Assembly: GCA_019509685.1 (NCBI GenBank)
Contig: JAEKLU010000079.1
Location: 1 to 6,600 of the forward strand
DNA length: 6,600 nt
Direction of reading: 5' to 3'
Origin: Mesorhizobium sp.
GTDB lineage: Bacteria; Pseudomonadota; Alphaproteobacteria; Rhizobiales; Rhizobiaceae
Position 1 is the stretch's first letter. Each line of letters starts with the position of its first letter. Positions 1 to 5,488 of the stretch are shown here, in pieces. A model generated the notes under the pieces. It worked only from the letters and a program-made list of their open reading frames with translations. It was not told where the DNA came from and made no database searches. A program made the translations under genes and the position numbers.

Positions 1-940
1 ACTGGCTCAAATGCCGCTGCACGATGTCCTGCAGCGAGGCGGTCGAGAAGAAATATTCCTGGCGCAGCCGAAGCTCCTGTCCGGCCATATGGGAATCGGC
101 CGGATAAAGCACCCGCGACAGCGCGTCGGCCTTGTTGCTTTCGGCAAGGGCGCCGATGTGGTCGCCGGCGTTGAACTTGTCGAGCAGGATCGGGTCGATC
201 GGCATGCCGGACCACAGCCGCAGCGTGTTGACGCGCTTGGCGCGCCAGCCGGCGACCGGCGTGTCGTAGGCGACGGCCAGCACGTGCTCGGTCGGCTTCC
301 AGACGTGGCGTTCGAGCCTGCCGTCCTTGGAGGTGATCGATTCCACGGAGCCGCCGAAGCCGACCTCGAAAGACCGTTCGCGCCGTTCGAATTCCCACGG
401 ATTGCCATGGTCGAGCCAGTTCTCCGGCAATTCGACCTGCCAGCCGCCCTGAATTTCCTGGCGGAACATGCCGTTGGCATAGCGGATGCCATAGCCGTGG
501 GCAGGGATGTCGACAGTCGCCATGCTTTCCATGAAGCAGGCGGCGAGCCGGCCGAGGCCGCCATTGCCAAGGGCCGCGTCCGGCTCCAGCGCCGCGATCA
601 CGTCGAGGTCGACGCCGAGCGAGGACAGCGCCTCGCGCATGTTCTCCATCAGGCCGAGATTGGAGAAGGCGTCGCGCATCAGGCGCCCGATGAGGAATTC
701 GAGCGACAGATAATAGACCCGCTTTTCCTGCCGGTCGTAGGCTTCCTTGGTCGCCTCCATCCAGTGATCGATGATGCGGTCTCGCACCACCTTGATCGAG
801 GCGGTCAGCCAGTCATAGGGCGTGGCGACGGTGGTATCCTTGCCGACCCGGTATTTGAGCGACATCAAGACCTCTTCGGCGAGCGTCTTGGGGTCGGGAT
901 TGTCGAGAACAGGGACTTCGATCGTCATGGCGGATGTCAT
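1..940 (-). CDS. glgP: Glycogen/maltodextrin phosphorylase, N-terminal part (cut by window edge)
   Basis: The enzyme splits alpha-1,4-glucan ends with phosphate, using pyridoxal phosphate, and releases glucose-1-phosphate in the cytoplasm. Reading leftward from ATG at 940 gives 313 open codons. Phosphorylase landmarks are in the right order: VYYLSLEFLIGR (about 76-86), the glycine-rich EPDAALGNGGLGRLAACF (119-136), YGIRYANGMFRQ (150-161), VNTLRLWSG (237-245) and FFSTASLQDIVQRH (297-310). The family is usually about 800 residues, so roughly the N-terminal 40% is visible; the PLP lysine and C-terminal half lie outside. The start at 940 has GAGAGG 4 nt upstream; an in-frame ATG at 928 is an alternative. 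No frameshift or internal stop is seen. Its neighbour frcA lies upstream on the same strand, 134 bp away, so read-through is possible but a separate promoter is likely. The family call is near certain; glycogen versus maltodextrin preference cannot be decided here. Confidence 0.95.
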   Translation of the reverse strand, partial: MTSAMTIEVPVLDNPDPKTLAEEVLMSLKYRVGKDTTVATPYDWLTASIKVVRDRIIDHWMEATKEAYDRQEKRVYYLSLEFLIGRLMRDAFSNLGLMENMREALSSLGVDLDVIAALEPDAALGNGGLGRLAACFMESMATVDIPAHGYGIRYANGMFRQEIQGGWQVELPENWLDHGNPWEFERRERSFEVGFGGSVESITSKDGRLERHVWKPTEHVLAVAYDTPVAGWRAKRVNTLRLWSGMPIDPILLDKFNAGDHIGALAESNKADALSRVLYPADSHMAGQELRLRQEYFFSTASLQDIVQRHLSQ

Positions 941-1074
941 TTCGCCTCTCGTTCAGTTGGCCTGATCATACCGGCTTTCACCGTTCGTCCCAGCCCATCT
1001 TAGTGCGTTGCAGCATAGTTTCAATCGATTTAGGCAATTGCGCGTCGGATTGCGCCCGCGACATTGCGGCGCGA
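941..1074 (-). promoter_or_regulatory. frcA-glgP intergenic region with candidate glgP promoter
   Basis: This 134-bp gap separates the end of the transporter operon from glgP. On the minus strand TTGAAA (1019-1024) lies 16 bp upstream of TAAGAT (997-1002), which matches TATAAT at 4 of 6 positions. That would place transcription start near 990, about 50 nt before the glgP ATG. Just past the frcA stop is an imperfect GC-rich hairpin (about 1052-1072, one bulge) without a T run, so it is at best a weak terminator. The promoter is a visual match only; transcription of glgP could also include read-through from frcBCA. Confidence 0.4.
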
Positions 1075-1854
1075 TCACGCCGCCAGCACTTCCGGCGGCG
1101 CCTTGGCGCCGGTCATGAAGGCGACGGCGTCGGACATCGTATATTGCTTGGGATCGATGACGGCGAGGCGACGTCCAAGGCGGTGGATGTGGATGCGGTC
1201 GGCCACCTCGAAGACATGCGGCATGTTGTGCGAGATCAGCACGATCGGCAGGCCGCGCTTCTTGACGTCGAGCATCAGCTCCAGCACGCGGCGGCTTTCC
1301 TTGACGCCGAGGGCGGCCGTCGGTTCGTCCATGATGACGACACGGCTGCCGAAGGCGGCCGCGCGCGCCACGGCAACGCCCTGGCGCTGACCACCGGAGA
1401 GCGTTTCGACCGACTGGTTGATGTTCTGAATGGTCATCAGCCCGAGTTCGGAGAGCTTTTCGCGGGCAATGCGCGCCATCGCCGCGCGATCCAGCCTTCT
1501 CAGCCATTGGCCGACAAAGCCCGGTTTGCGCAGCTCGCGGCCGAGGAACATGTTGTCGGCGATCGACAGGGCCGGTGACAGGGCCAGGTTCTGGTAGACG
1601 GTCTCGATGCCGGCCAGGCGGGCCTCGATCGGCGAGCGGAAATGCACCGGCTCGCCGTTGAGCTCGATCGTGCCGGAGTCCGGGATGACCGCGCCGCAGA
1701 GCGCCTTGACCATCGTCGACTTGCCGGCGCCGTTGTCGCCGATGACGGCGAGGATCTCGCCCGGCATCAGGTCGAAATCGGCATTGTCGAGCGCCACGAC
1801 CCGCCCGTAGCGCTTGTTGAGGCCTTTCGCTTGAAGGATGGGTGTCGTGCTCAT
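1075..1854 (-). CDS. frcA: Sugar ABC transporter ATP-binding protein, FrcA-like (single domain)
   Basis: This is the 259-residue ATPase that powers sugar import through FrcC at the inner face of the membrane. Visible motifs are Walker A GDNGAGKST (39-47), Q-loop Q88, signature LSGGQ (152-156), Walker B ending IMDEPT (174-179) and switch histidine H209. Many CUT2-type sugar importers (RbsA, XylG) fuse two ATPase domains; this protein has one and would act as a homodimer, as known for FrcA, whose usual length (about 260) it matches. The D-loop reads ALGV rather than SALD, as I recall for this subfamily. The start is taken at 1854, where ATGA overlaps the frcC stop and AGGAAG sits 8 nt upstream. 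An ATG at 1875 would add seven residues inside frcC and has no better ribosome site. It is the last gene of frcBCA and is translationally coupled to frcC. Fructose/mannose/ribose specificity is inferred from similarity. Confidence 0.93.
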   Translation of the reverse strand: MSTTPILQAKGLNKRYGRVVALDNADFDLMPGEILAVIGDNGAGKSTMVKALCGAVIPDSGTIELNGEPVHFRSPIEARLAGIETVYQNLALSPALSIADNMFLGRELRKPGFVGQWLRRLDRAAMARIAREKLSELGLMTIQNINQSVETLSGGQRQGVAVARAAAFGSRVVIMDEPTAALGVKESRRVLELMLDVKKRGLPIVLISHNMPHVFEVADRIHIHRLGRRLAVIDPKQYTMSDAVAFMTGAKAPPEVLAA

Positions 1855-2927
1855 GCCGAAATCTTCCTGATCCACTGATCGATGGTGACGGCGAGGATGA
1901 TGAGGATGCCGACGGTGAACTCCTGCCAGAGCGAATCGACGCCGGCGAGCGCCAGACCGTTGCGGAAGACACCGACGATCAACGCGCCGAACAGCGTGCC
2001 GACGATCGACCCTCGGCCGCCGAACAGCGAGGTGCCGCCGATCACCACGGCGGTGATGGCATCGAGATTGGCGGTCTGGTTGCCGAGCGGGCTTGCCGCG
2101 CCGATGCGGCCAATGAGCGCCCAGGCGGCAATGGCGCAGATGAAGCCGGCCAGCGTGTACACGGCGATGAACACGCCGCGCGTGTTGATACCGGCAAGGC
2201 GAGCAGCCTCGTCGTCATCGCCGGTGGCGTAAACATGGCGACCGAAGGCAGTGCGATTCAGCACGTACCAGATGACGATAGCCGTCAGGATCATGGCGAT
2301 GGCGCCGTAGGTCAGCACCGCGCCGCCACCAAGCCTGATCGTGTGGCCCAGCCATTGGAGCAGCGGTCCCGCCGCCTCGATGTCCTGAGCCCGCACGGTC
2401 TCGGAATGCGAGACGTAGATGACCATCGCGCCATAAACGCTCCAGCTGCCGAGCGTGACGATGAAAGGCGGCAGCTTGACCACCGCCACCAGAACGCCAT
2501 TGATCAAGCCACAGACAAGACCGGTGAGCAGGCCCAGCGCAAAACTCAATTCGACCGGTACGCCGTAGGTAACGGTCAGCCTGCCCATGACAATGGACGA
2601 CAGCACCATCATGGCGCCTACCGAAAGATCGATGCCGGCGGTCAGAATAACCAGCGTCTGAGCGATGCCGAGAAACGCAATGATCGTGACCTGCTGCAGC
2701 ACGAGCGAAAGATTGAATGGCGCAAAGAAGCGACCTCCCGCGGCGAAGGAGAAGATCAGCACGCCGACAAGCAGCACGATGAACGGGATGGCCGTGGGAT
2801 ATTCGTGCAGGAAGCGCTGCAGAGTTTTGAGAAGCGAACCCCCGTCCTCGTCGAAACTCGCTACGGACTGGTCGCTGCCCTTAAGGCCGCGCTCGGCTGT
2901 TACCGAGCCGGTTGCGTCGTCGCTCAT
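1851..2927 (-). CDS. frcC: Sugar ABC transporter permease, FrcC-like (RbsC family)
   Basis: This is a 358-residue inner-membrane permease forming the sugar channel with FrcA and receiving ligand from FrcB. A hydrophilic, acidic N-terminal tail (about 1-42) is followed by about eight to ten hydrophobic segments from residue 46 to 349. Family hallmarks are LTAGIDLSVG (95-104), the cytoplasmic coupling loop GDDDEAARLAGINTRGV (236-252) and VVIGGTSLFGGRGSIVGTLF (294-313). Length is normal for RbsC/FrcC-type permeases. The start is firm: GGGAGGGGA (2931-2939) lies just upstream of ATG 2927. It is second in frcBCA, 95 bp after frcB with a strong hairpin between them, and its TGA overlaps the frcA ATG. 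That arrangement suggests tight FrcC:FrcA stoichiometry and lower output than FrcB. Substrate is inferred from homology. Confidence 0.94.
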   Translation of the reverse strand: MSDDATGSVTAERGLKGSDQSVASFDEDGGSLLKTLQRFLHEYPTAIPFIVLLVGVLIFSFAAGGRFFAPFNLSLVLQQVTIIAFLGIAQTLVILTAGIDLSVGAMMVLSSIVMGRLTVTYGVPVELSFALGLLTGLVCGLINGVLVAVVKLPPFIVTLGSWSVYGAMVIYVSHSETVRAQDIEAAGPLLQWLGHTIRLGGGAVLTYGAIAMILTAIVIWYVLNRTAFGRHVYATGDDDEAARLAGINTRGVFIAVYTLAGFICAIAAWALIGRIGAASPLGNQTANLDAITAVVIGGTSLFGGRGSIVGTLFGALIVGVFRNGLALAGVDSLWQEFTVGILIILAVTIDQWIRKISA

Positions 2928-2930
2928 TTA

Positions 2931-2939
2931 TCCCCTCCC
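2931..2939 (-). promoter_or_regulatory. Strong ribosome binding site of frcC
   Basis: On the minus strand GGGAGGGGA precedes ATG 2927 by 3 nt. It fixes the frcC start and shows that frcC is initiated independently after the frcB-frcC hairpin. Confidence 0.75.
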
Positions 2940-2945
2940 AAAGGA

Positions 2946-2984
2946 TCCCGTGTTTCGGGAAAGGGCGGCCGGAGCCGCCCTTTC
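2946..2984 (-). repeat. Intercistronic hairpins between frcB and frcC
   Basis: A perfect 11-bp inverted repeat (2959-2969 and 2974-2984; arms GAAAGGGCGGC and GCCGCCCTTTC) closes a 4-nt loop. It is followed in the transcript by a second perfect 5-bp stem (2956-2960 with 2946-2950, 5-nt loop) that shares two bases with the first. Only three T residues flank the large stem, so a full intrinsic terminator is unlikely. In binding-protein operons such hairpins commonly protect the upstream message from 3' decay or partly attenuate transcription, raising binding protein over membrane components; that role is inferred here. The second stem ends within 10 nt of the frcC ribosome site. Confidence 0.7.
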
Positions 2985-3022
2985 GGTGAGTTTAGTCTGC
3001 GATTGCGGGTCTTAGGAAGGCG

Positions 3023-4051
3023 TCAGCCCCAGCAAAGTTCCGCGCCCTTCTTGCTGTCGATCGATTCGACACCGTTGACGGGCTTGTCGGTGATCAGCGT
3101 GGCCCCGGTGTCGAAGAACTGCTTGCCGGGGGTCGGCTTCGGCTTCTCGCCCGTCTTGGCGAACTTCTCGATGGCTTCCATCGCCATCGACGCCATCTTC
3201 AGCGGATATTGCTGCGAAGTCGCGCCGATGACGCCAGCCGCGACGTTCTTGACGCCCGGGCAGCCGCCGTCGATCGAGACGACGAGCACCGAGCCGTCAT
3301 CCTTGCCGGCTGCCTTGAGCGCCTGGTAACCGCCGGCCGCGGCCGGTTCGTTGATCGTGTACATCACGCTCACGTCGGGGCACTTCTGCAGCAGGGTTTC
3401 CATGGCGGTGCGGCCGCCATCCTCGGCGCCGCCAGTCATTTCGTGACCGCAGATGCGTGCGTCGGACTCGTCGCCGTATTTTTTCGGATCCTTAACGTCG
3501 ATGCCGAAGCCCTGCATGAAGCCCTGGTCGCGCAGATAGTCGACCGTCGGCTGGTTGGTGGCGAGGTCGAGGAAGGCGATCTTGGCGCTCGCGGCCTTGT
3601 CGCCCAGCGTGCCCTTGGCCCACTGGCCGATCAGCTCGCCGGCCTTGAAATTGTCGGTGGCGAAGGTTGCGTCGGCGGCGTCGATCGGATCGAGCGGCGT
3701 GTCGAGCACGATGACCAGAAGGCCAGCGTCACGCGCCTTCTTGATGGTCGGCACAATCGCGCTGGAATCGCTCGGCACGATGGCGAAGCCCTTGGCGCCG
3801 GCCGAGATCAGGTTCTCGATGGCAGCGACCTGGCTGTCATTGTCGCCATCGAACTTGCCGGCAAAGGTCTGCAGCGTGAGGCCGAGTTCCTTGGCCTTGG
3901 CCTGCGCGCCTTCGCGCATCTTGACGAAGAACGGATTGCCTTCGGTCTTGGTGATCAGGCCGACGATGTCGGCCGCATGCGAGGCCGTGGCCATCGCGCC
4001 GTAGAAGGCAAGGCCAGCGACGGCCGCCTTCAGTATAGTCCATTTACCCAT
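3023..4051 (-). CDS. frcB: Periplasmic sugar-binding protein of ABC transporter, FrcB-like
   Basis: This is a 342-residue precursor that delivers sugar to FrcC in the periplasm. The signal peptide has Lys3 and Lys8, a hydrophobic core (about 9-21) and a likely cleavage site after SHA (26), leaving ADIVGLITK as the mature start. The rest matches the ribose-binding-protein (periplasmic binding protein 1) fold. By visual alignment to RbsB the likely ligand contacts are N39, F41 and F42 (EGNPFF), D118 (VLDTP), R199, N234 (TINEPA), D261 (SIDGG) and Q281. Four cysteines (201, 224, 264, 341) lie in the mature protein. Start 4051 is chosen because GGGAGGA is immediately upstream and the signal peptide begins there; the frame stays open to an ATG at 4141, but that adds 30 residues ahead of the signal peptide and overlaps the promoter. 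It is the first gene of the operon, divergent from frcR. Length matches FrcB (about 341). Fructose/mannose/ribose binding is inferred. Confidence 0.94.
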   Translation of the reverse strand: MGKWTILKAAVAGLAFYGAMATASHAADIVGLITKTEGNPFFVKMREGAQAKAKELGLTLQTFAGKFDGDNDSQVAAIENLISAGAKGFAIVPSDSSAIVPTIKKARDAGLLVIVLDTPLDPIDAADATFATDNFKAGELIGQWAKGTLGDKAASAKIAFLDLATNQPTVDYLRDQGFMQGFGIDVKDPKKYGDESDARICGHEMTGGAEDGGRTAMETLLQKCPDVSVMYTINEPAAAGGYQALKAAGKDDGSVLVVSIDGGCPGVKNVAAGVIGATSQQYPLKMASMAMEAIEKFAKTGEKPKPTPGKQFFDTGATLITDKPVNGVESIDSKKGAELCWG

Positions 4052-4055
4052 GATT

Positions 4056-4062
4056 TCCTCCC
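4056..4062 (-). promoter_or_regulatory. Ribosome binding site deciding the frcB start
   Basis: The minus strand reads GGGAGGA, four bases before ATG 4051. This settles the start at the signal peptide rather than at the upstream in-frame ATG (4141). The sequence CACTGGGAG, which includes part of this site, occurs again exactly 60 bp upstream (4118-4126). Confidence 0.75.
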
Positions 4063-4074
4063 AGTGAACCACCT

Positions 4075-4109
4075 TGGGCGCCGGCCAACCGGCGCTTGCG
4101 GAGCGCCCA
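4075..4109 (-). repeat. Foldable frcB 5' leader with competing stems
   Basis: Three short perfect inverted repeats compete for the same bases: 4078-4084 with 4089-4095 (7 bp, 4-nt loop), 4091-4096 with 4102-4107 (6 bp, 5-nt loop) and 4075-4081 with 4103-4109 (7 bp, enclosing the first). They would lie in the untranslated leader of the frcB message, 24 nt upstream of the ATG at their nearest. They could affect message stability or translation; high GC makes short stems common by chance, so function is uncertain. Confidence 0.4.
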
Positions 4110-4135
4110 CCGAAGTTCTCCCAGTGTGAGCGCAA

Positions 4136-4169
4136 TGTCAAAAAGACACCAGTCCAGAACGGCTGTCAA
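4136..4169 (-). promoter_or_regulatory. Candidate frcBCA promoter elements (two TTGACA boxes)
   Basis: On the minus strand TTGACA occurs at 4164-4169 and again at 4136-4141. From the first, a 17-bp spacer leads to TCTTTT (4141-4146), 3 of 6 matches to TATAAT; from the second, the 17-bp position is GAACTT (4113-4118), a poor -10. Either box could serve frcB. The weak -10 elements suggest a promoter that needs an activator or is otherwise regulated. Visual assignment only. Confidence 0.4.
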
Positions 4170-4199
4170 TAATTAAATCACTCTTATTTATTATTGACA
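4164..4199. promoter_or_regulatory. 36-bp palindrome, probable operator of the divergent operons
   Basis: Perfect 10-bp arms TGTCAATAAT (4164-4173) and ATTATTGACA (4190-4199) are separated by a 16-bp AT-rich spacer. Allowing a one-base gap, the symmetry continues inward (TAAAT against ATTTA). Each arm ends in an outward-facing TTGACA, so a protein bound here would cover the -35 regions of both operons. AT-rich two-fold sites are typical of ROK repressors such as Mlc and NagC, and the ROK gene begins 64 bp away. Binding by that regulator is an inference. Confidence 0.6.
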
Positions 4200-4222
4200 C
4201 TCTTGCGCTGTTCACACATTCT
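4194..4222 (+). promoter_or_regulatory. Candidate frcR promoter
   Basis: TTGACA (4194-4199) with a 17-bp spacer leads to CATTCT (4217-4222), matching TATAAT at 3 of 6 positions. Transcription would start near 4229, about 34 nt before the GTG start of the regulator. The -35 lies inside the palindrome, which fits autoregulation. The -10 is weak. Confidence 0.45.
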
Positions 4223-4250
4223 GAACGAAAAGCACAAAGGGTAAAACGAC

Positions 4251-4256
4251 GGGAGG
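4251..4256 (+). promoter_or_regulatory. Ribosome binding site deciding the GTG start of the ROK regulator
   Basis: GGGAGG lies 6 nt before GTG 4263, ideal spacing. The nearest in-frame ATG (4341) would remove the N-terminal 26 residues and has no comparable site, so GTG is preferred. Confidence 0.7.
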
Positions 4257-4262
4257 ATCAGG

Positions 4263-5486
4263 GTGGAGACCGGCACTGCCAGGCACGGTTCGCCCGAGGC
4301 TTTAGAAAGCCGGCTGCATCGCGGCACCAACCAGAGCGGCATGCGCGACCACAATGAACGGCTCGTGCTTTCCCTGGTGCGCCAGCATGGCAGCCTGGCC
4401 AAATCCGACATTGCGCGCATGACCGGTCTCTCGGCGCAGACCGTGTCGGTGATCATGCGCGAACTCGAGGAAGACAAGCTGCTGGTGCGCCAGGCGCCGA
4501 TGCGCGGCAAGATCGGCCAGCCCTCGATCCCCATGGCGCTCAACCCGGAAGGCGCCTTCTTCATCGGCCTCAAGATCGGCCGGCGCTCGGCCGAGCTGGT
4601 GCTGATCGACTTCCTCGGCAATGTGCGCGCCATGCTGCAGAATTCCTACCGTTATCCGGCGCCGCGCGAGACGGTCGAATTCGTCACCGAGGGCATCAAG
4701 ACGATGCGCGCCGAGCTGACACAGGCGCAGGACAAGCGCATCGCCGGCCTCGGCATCGCCATGCCGTTCGAATTGTGGAACTGGGCCGATACGGCGGGCG
4801 CGCCACGCGACATCATGGATGAATGGCGCCACCGCGACATCCGCGCCAACATCCAGGCGCAATGCGACTTCCCGGTCTATCTGCAGAACGACGCGACGTC
4901 GGCCTGCGGGGCCGAGCTCGTCTTCGGCCGCGCCGGCGGCGCGCGCGATTTCGTCTATTTCTACATCGGCGCCTTCGCCGGCGGCGGTATCGTGCTCAAT
5001 GGCCGGCTCTACAGCGGGCCGAACGGCAATGCCGGCGCGCTGGGCTCGATGCCGGTGCCGGGACCCGACGGCAAGCCGGCGCAGCTCATCGACGTCGCCT
5101 CGATCGCCATGCTGGAAAAGGCGCTGTCGGCCAAGGGCATCGACGGCTCCTATCTGTGGACGTCGCCGCAGGAATGGGGCGAGATCGGCGCCGAGCTCGA
5201 CGACTGGATCGCCAGCGCGGCGCGCGCGCTCGCCTATGCCATCGTCGCCGCCTGCTCGGTCATCGATTTCGAGGCCGCGGTGATCGACGGCTGGATGCCG
5301 CTGACCGTCCGCCGCCGGCTGGTCGACGCCGTCACCGAAGCGATCGCGCGCATCGACGCGGAAGGATTGAAGCTGCCCATCGTGCGCGAGGGAACCGTCG
5401 GCATCCACGCACGCGCGCTGGGCGGCGCCAGCCTGCCGCTTTCCGAGCGTTTTCTCATCGGGCCGAACACGTCCGGGGGTGCCTGA
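4263..5486 (+). CDS. frcR: ROK-family transcriptional regulator (FrcR-like)
   Basis: This 407-residue protein probably represses or tunes both divergent operons in response to sugar. The N-terminal winged helix-turn-helix spans about 29-80, with LAKSDIARMTGLSAQTVSV (45-63) as the DNA-reading part. A ROK sugar-kinase-like domain follows: IGLKIGRRSAELVLIDFLGN (101-120), GLGIAMPF (162-169), QNDATSACGAE (208-218) and the glycine-rich GAFAGGGIVLNGRLYSG (236-252). Where ROK proteins usually carry GEIGH and then a CxCGxxGC zinc cluster, this one reads GALGS (258-262) followed by PVPGPDGKPAQLIDVAS, with no cysteine. It is therefore unlikely to bind zinc or phosphorylate sugar in the usual way. The GTG start is supported by GGGAGG 6 nt upstream. 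It is the first gene of an operon with the mutarotase (2-bp gap) and kinase. The symbol rests on position opposite frcB; the family call is firm, the sugar inferred. Confidence 0.88.
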   Translation: METGTARHGSPEALESRLHRGTNQSGMRDHNERLVLSLVRQHGSLAKSDIARMTGLSAQTVSVIMRELEEDKLLVRQAPMRGKIGQPSIPMALNPEGAFFIGLKIGRRSAELVLIDFLGNVRAMLQNSYRYPAPRETVEFVTEGIKTMRAELTQAQDKRIAGLGIAMPFELWNWADTAGAPRDIMDEWRHRDIRANIQAQCDFPVYLQNDATSACGAELVFGRAGGARDFVYFYIGAFAGGGIVLNGRLYSGPNGNAGALGSMPVPGPDGKPAQLIDVASIAMLEKALSAKGIDGSYLWTSPQEWGEIGAELDDWIASAARALAYAIVAACSVIDFEAAVIDGWMPLTVRRRLVDAVTEAIARIDAEGLKLPIVREGTVGIHARALGGASLPLSERFLIGPNTSGGA

Positions 5487-5488
5487 CC

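Larger units (their letters stand above)
4124..4217. repeat. Imperfect inverted duplication flanking the divergent promoters
   Basis: The minus strand from 4141 to 4124 reads TTGACA-TTGCGCT-CACAC without gaps. The plus strand from 4194 to 4217 reads the same three blocks, TTGACA (4194-4199), TTGCGCT (4203-4209) and CACAC (4213-4217), with a 3-nt insert between each pair. The copies point outward, centred near 4167.5. They may be matched promoter or operator modules for the two operons. Confidence 0.6.
4052..4262. promoter_or_regulatory. Divergent frcB-frcR control region
   Basis: This 211-bp non-coding segment separates the two divergent operons. Its centre (about 4164-4199) is strikingly AT-rich against the GC-rich coding background. 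It holds three TTGACA boxes (minus 4136-4141, minus 4164-4169, plus 4194-4199), a palindrome, an imperfect inverted duplication, and a GC-rich foldable leader next to frcB. A short GTTCA/TGAAC inverted repeat (4210-4214 and 4222-4226) overlaps the proposed frcR -10. The layout fits coordinated control of both operons by the adjacent ROK regulator, which is an inference. Confidence 0.8.

Noticed and set aside
11..1003. Long plus-strand open frame of 330 codons over the phosphorylase gene
   Set aside because: It lies antisense to a clear phosphorylase frame, has no ribosome site and has low-complexity R/G/A/V/D-rich translation typical of GC-rich shadow frames.
1036..1070. Three nearby ATTGCG copies between frcA and glgP
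   Set aside because: Spacing is irregular and the motif is short in a GC-rich background; probably chance.
1855..1875. Alternative frcA start at 1875
   Set aside because: The ATGA overlap and AGGAAG spacing favour 1854, which also matches the usual FrcA length.
1842..3329. Plus-strand open frame of 495 codons antisense to frcA start, frcC and frcB end
   Set aside because: The translation is rich in D, H, R and Q with no recognisable domain, crosses the frcB-frcC gap and opposes well-supported genes.
3209..4129. Plus-strand open frame of 306 codons antisense to frcB
   Set aside because: It mirrors the frcB codons, shows no domain and runs into the control region.
4052..4141. Alternative frcB start at 4141
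   Set aside because: It would bury the signal peptide 30 residues inside and overlap promoter elements; a strong ribosome site supports 4051.
4302..5408. Minus-strand open frame of 368 codons opposite the ROK regulator
   Set aside because: It is an antisense shadow of a confident ROK gene, with repetitive acidic/arginine-rich composition.
4823..5488. Upstream extension of the mutarotase frame to 4823
   Set aside because: It overlaps the ROK gene out of frame and is arginine-rich nonsense; homology to RbsD/FucU begins precisely at ATG 5489.
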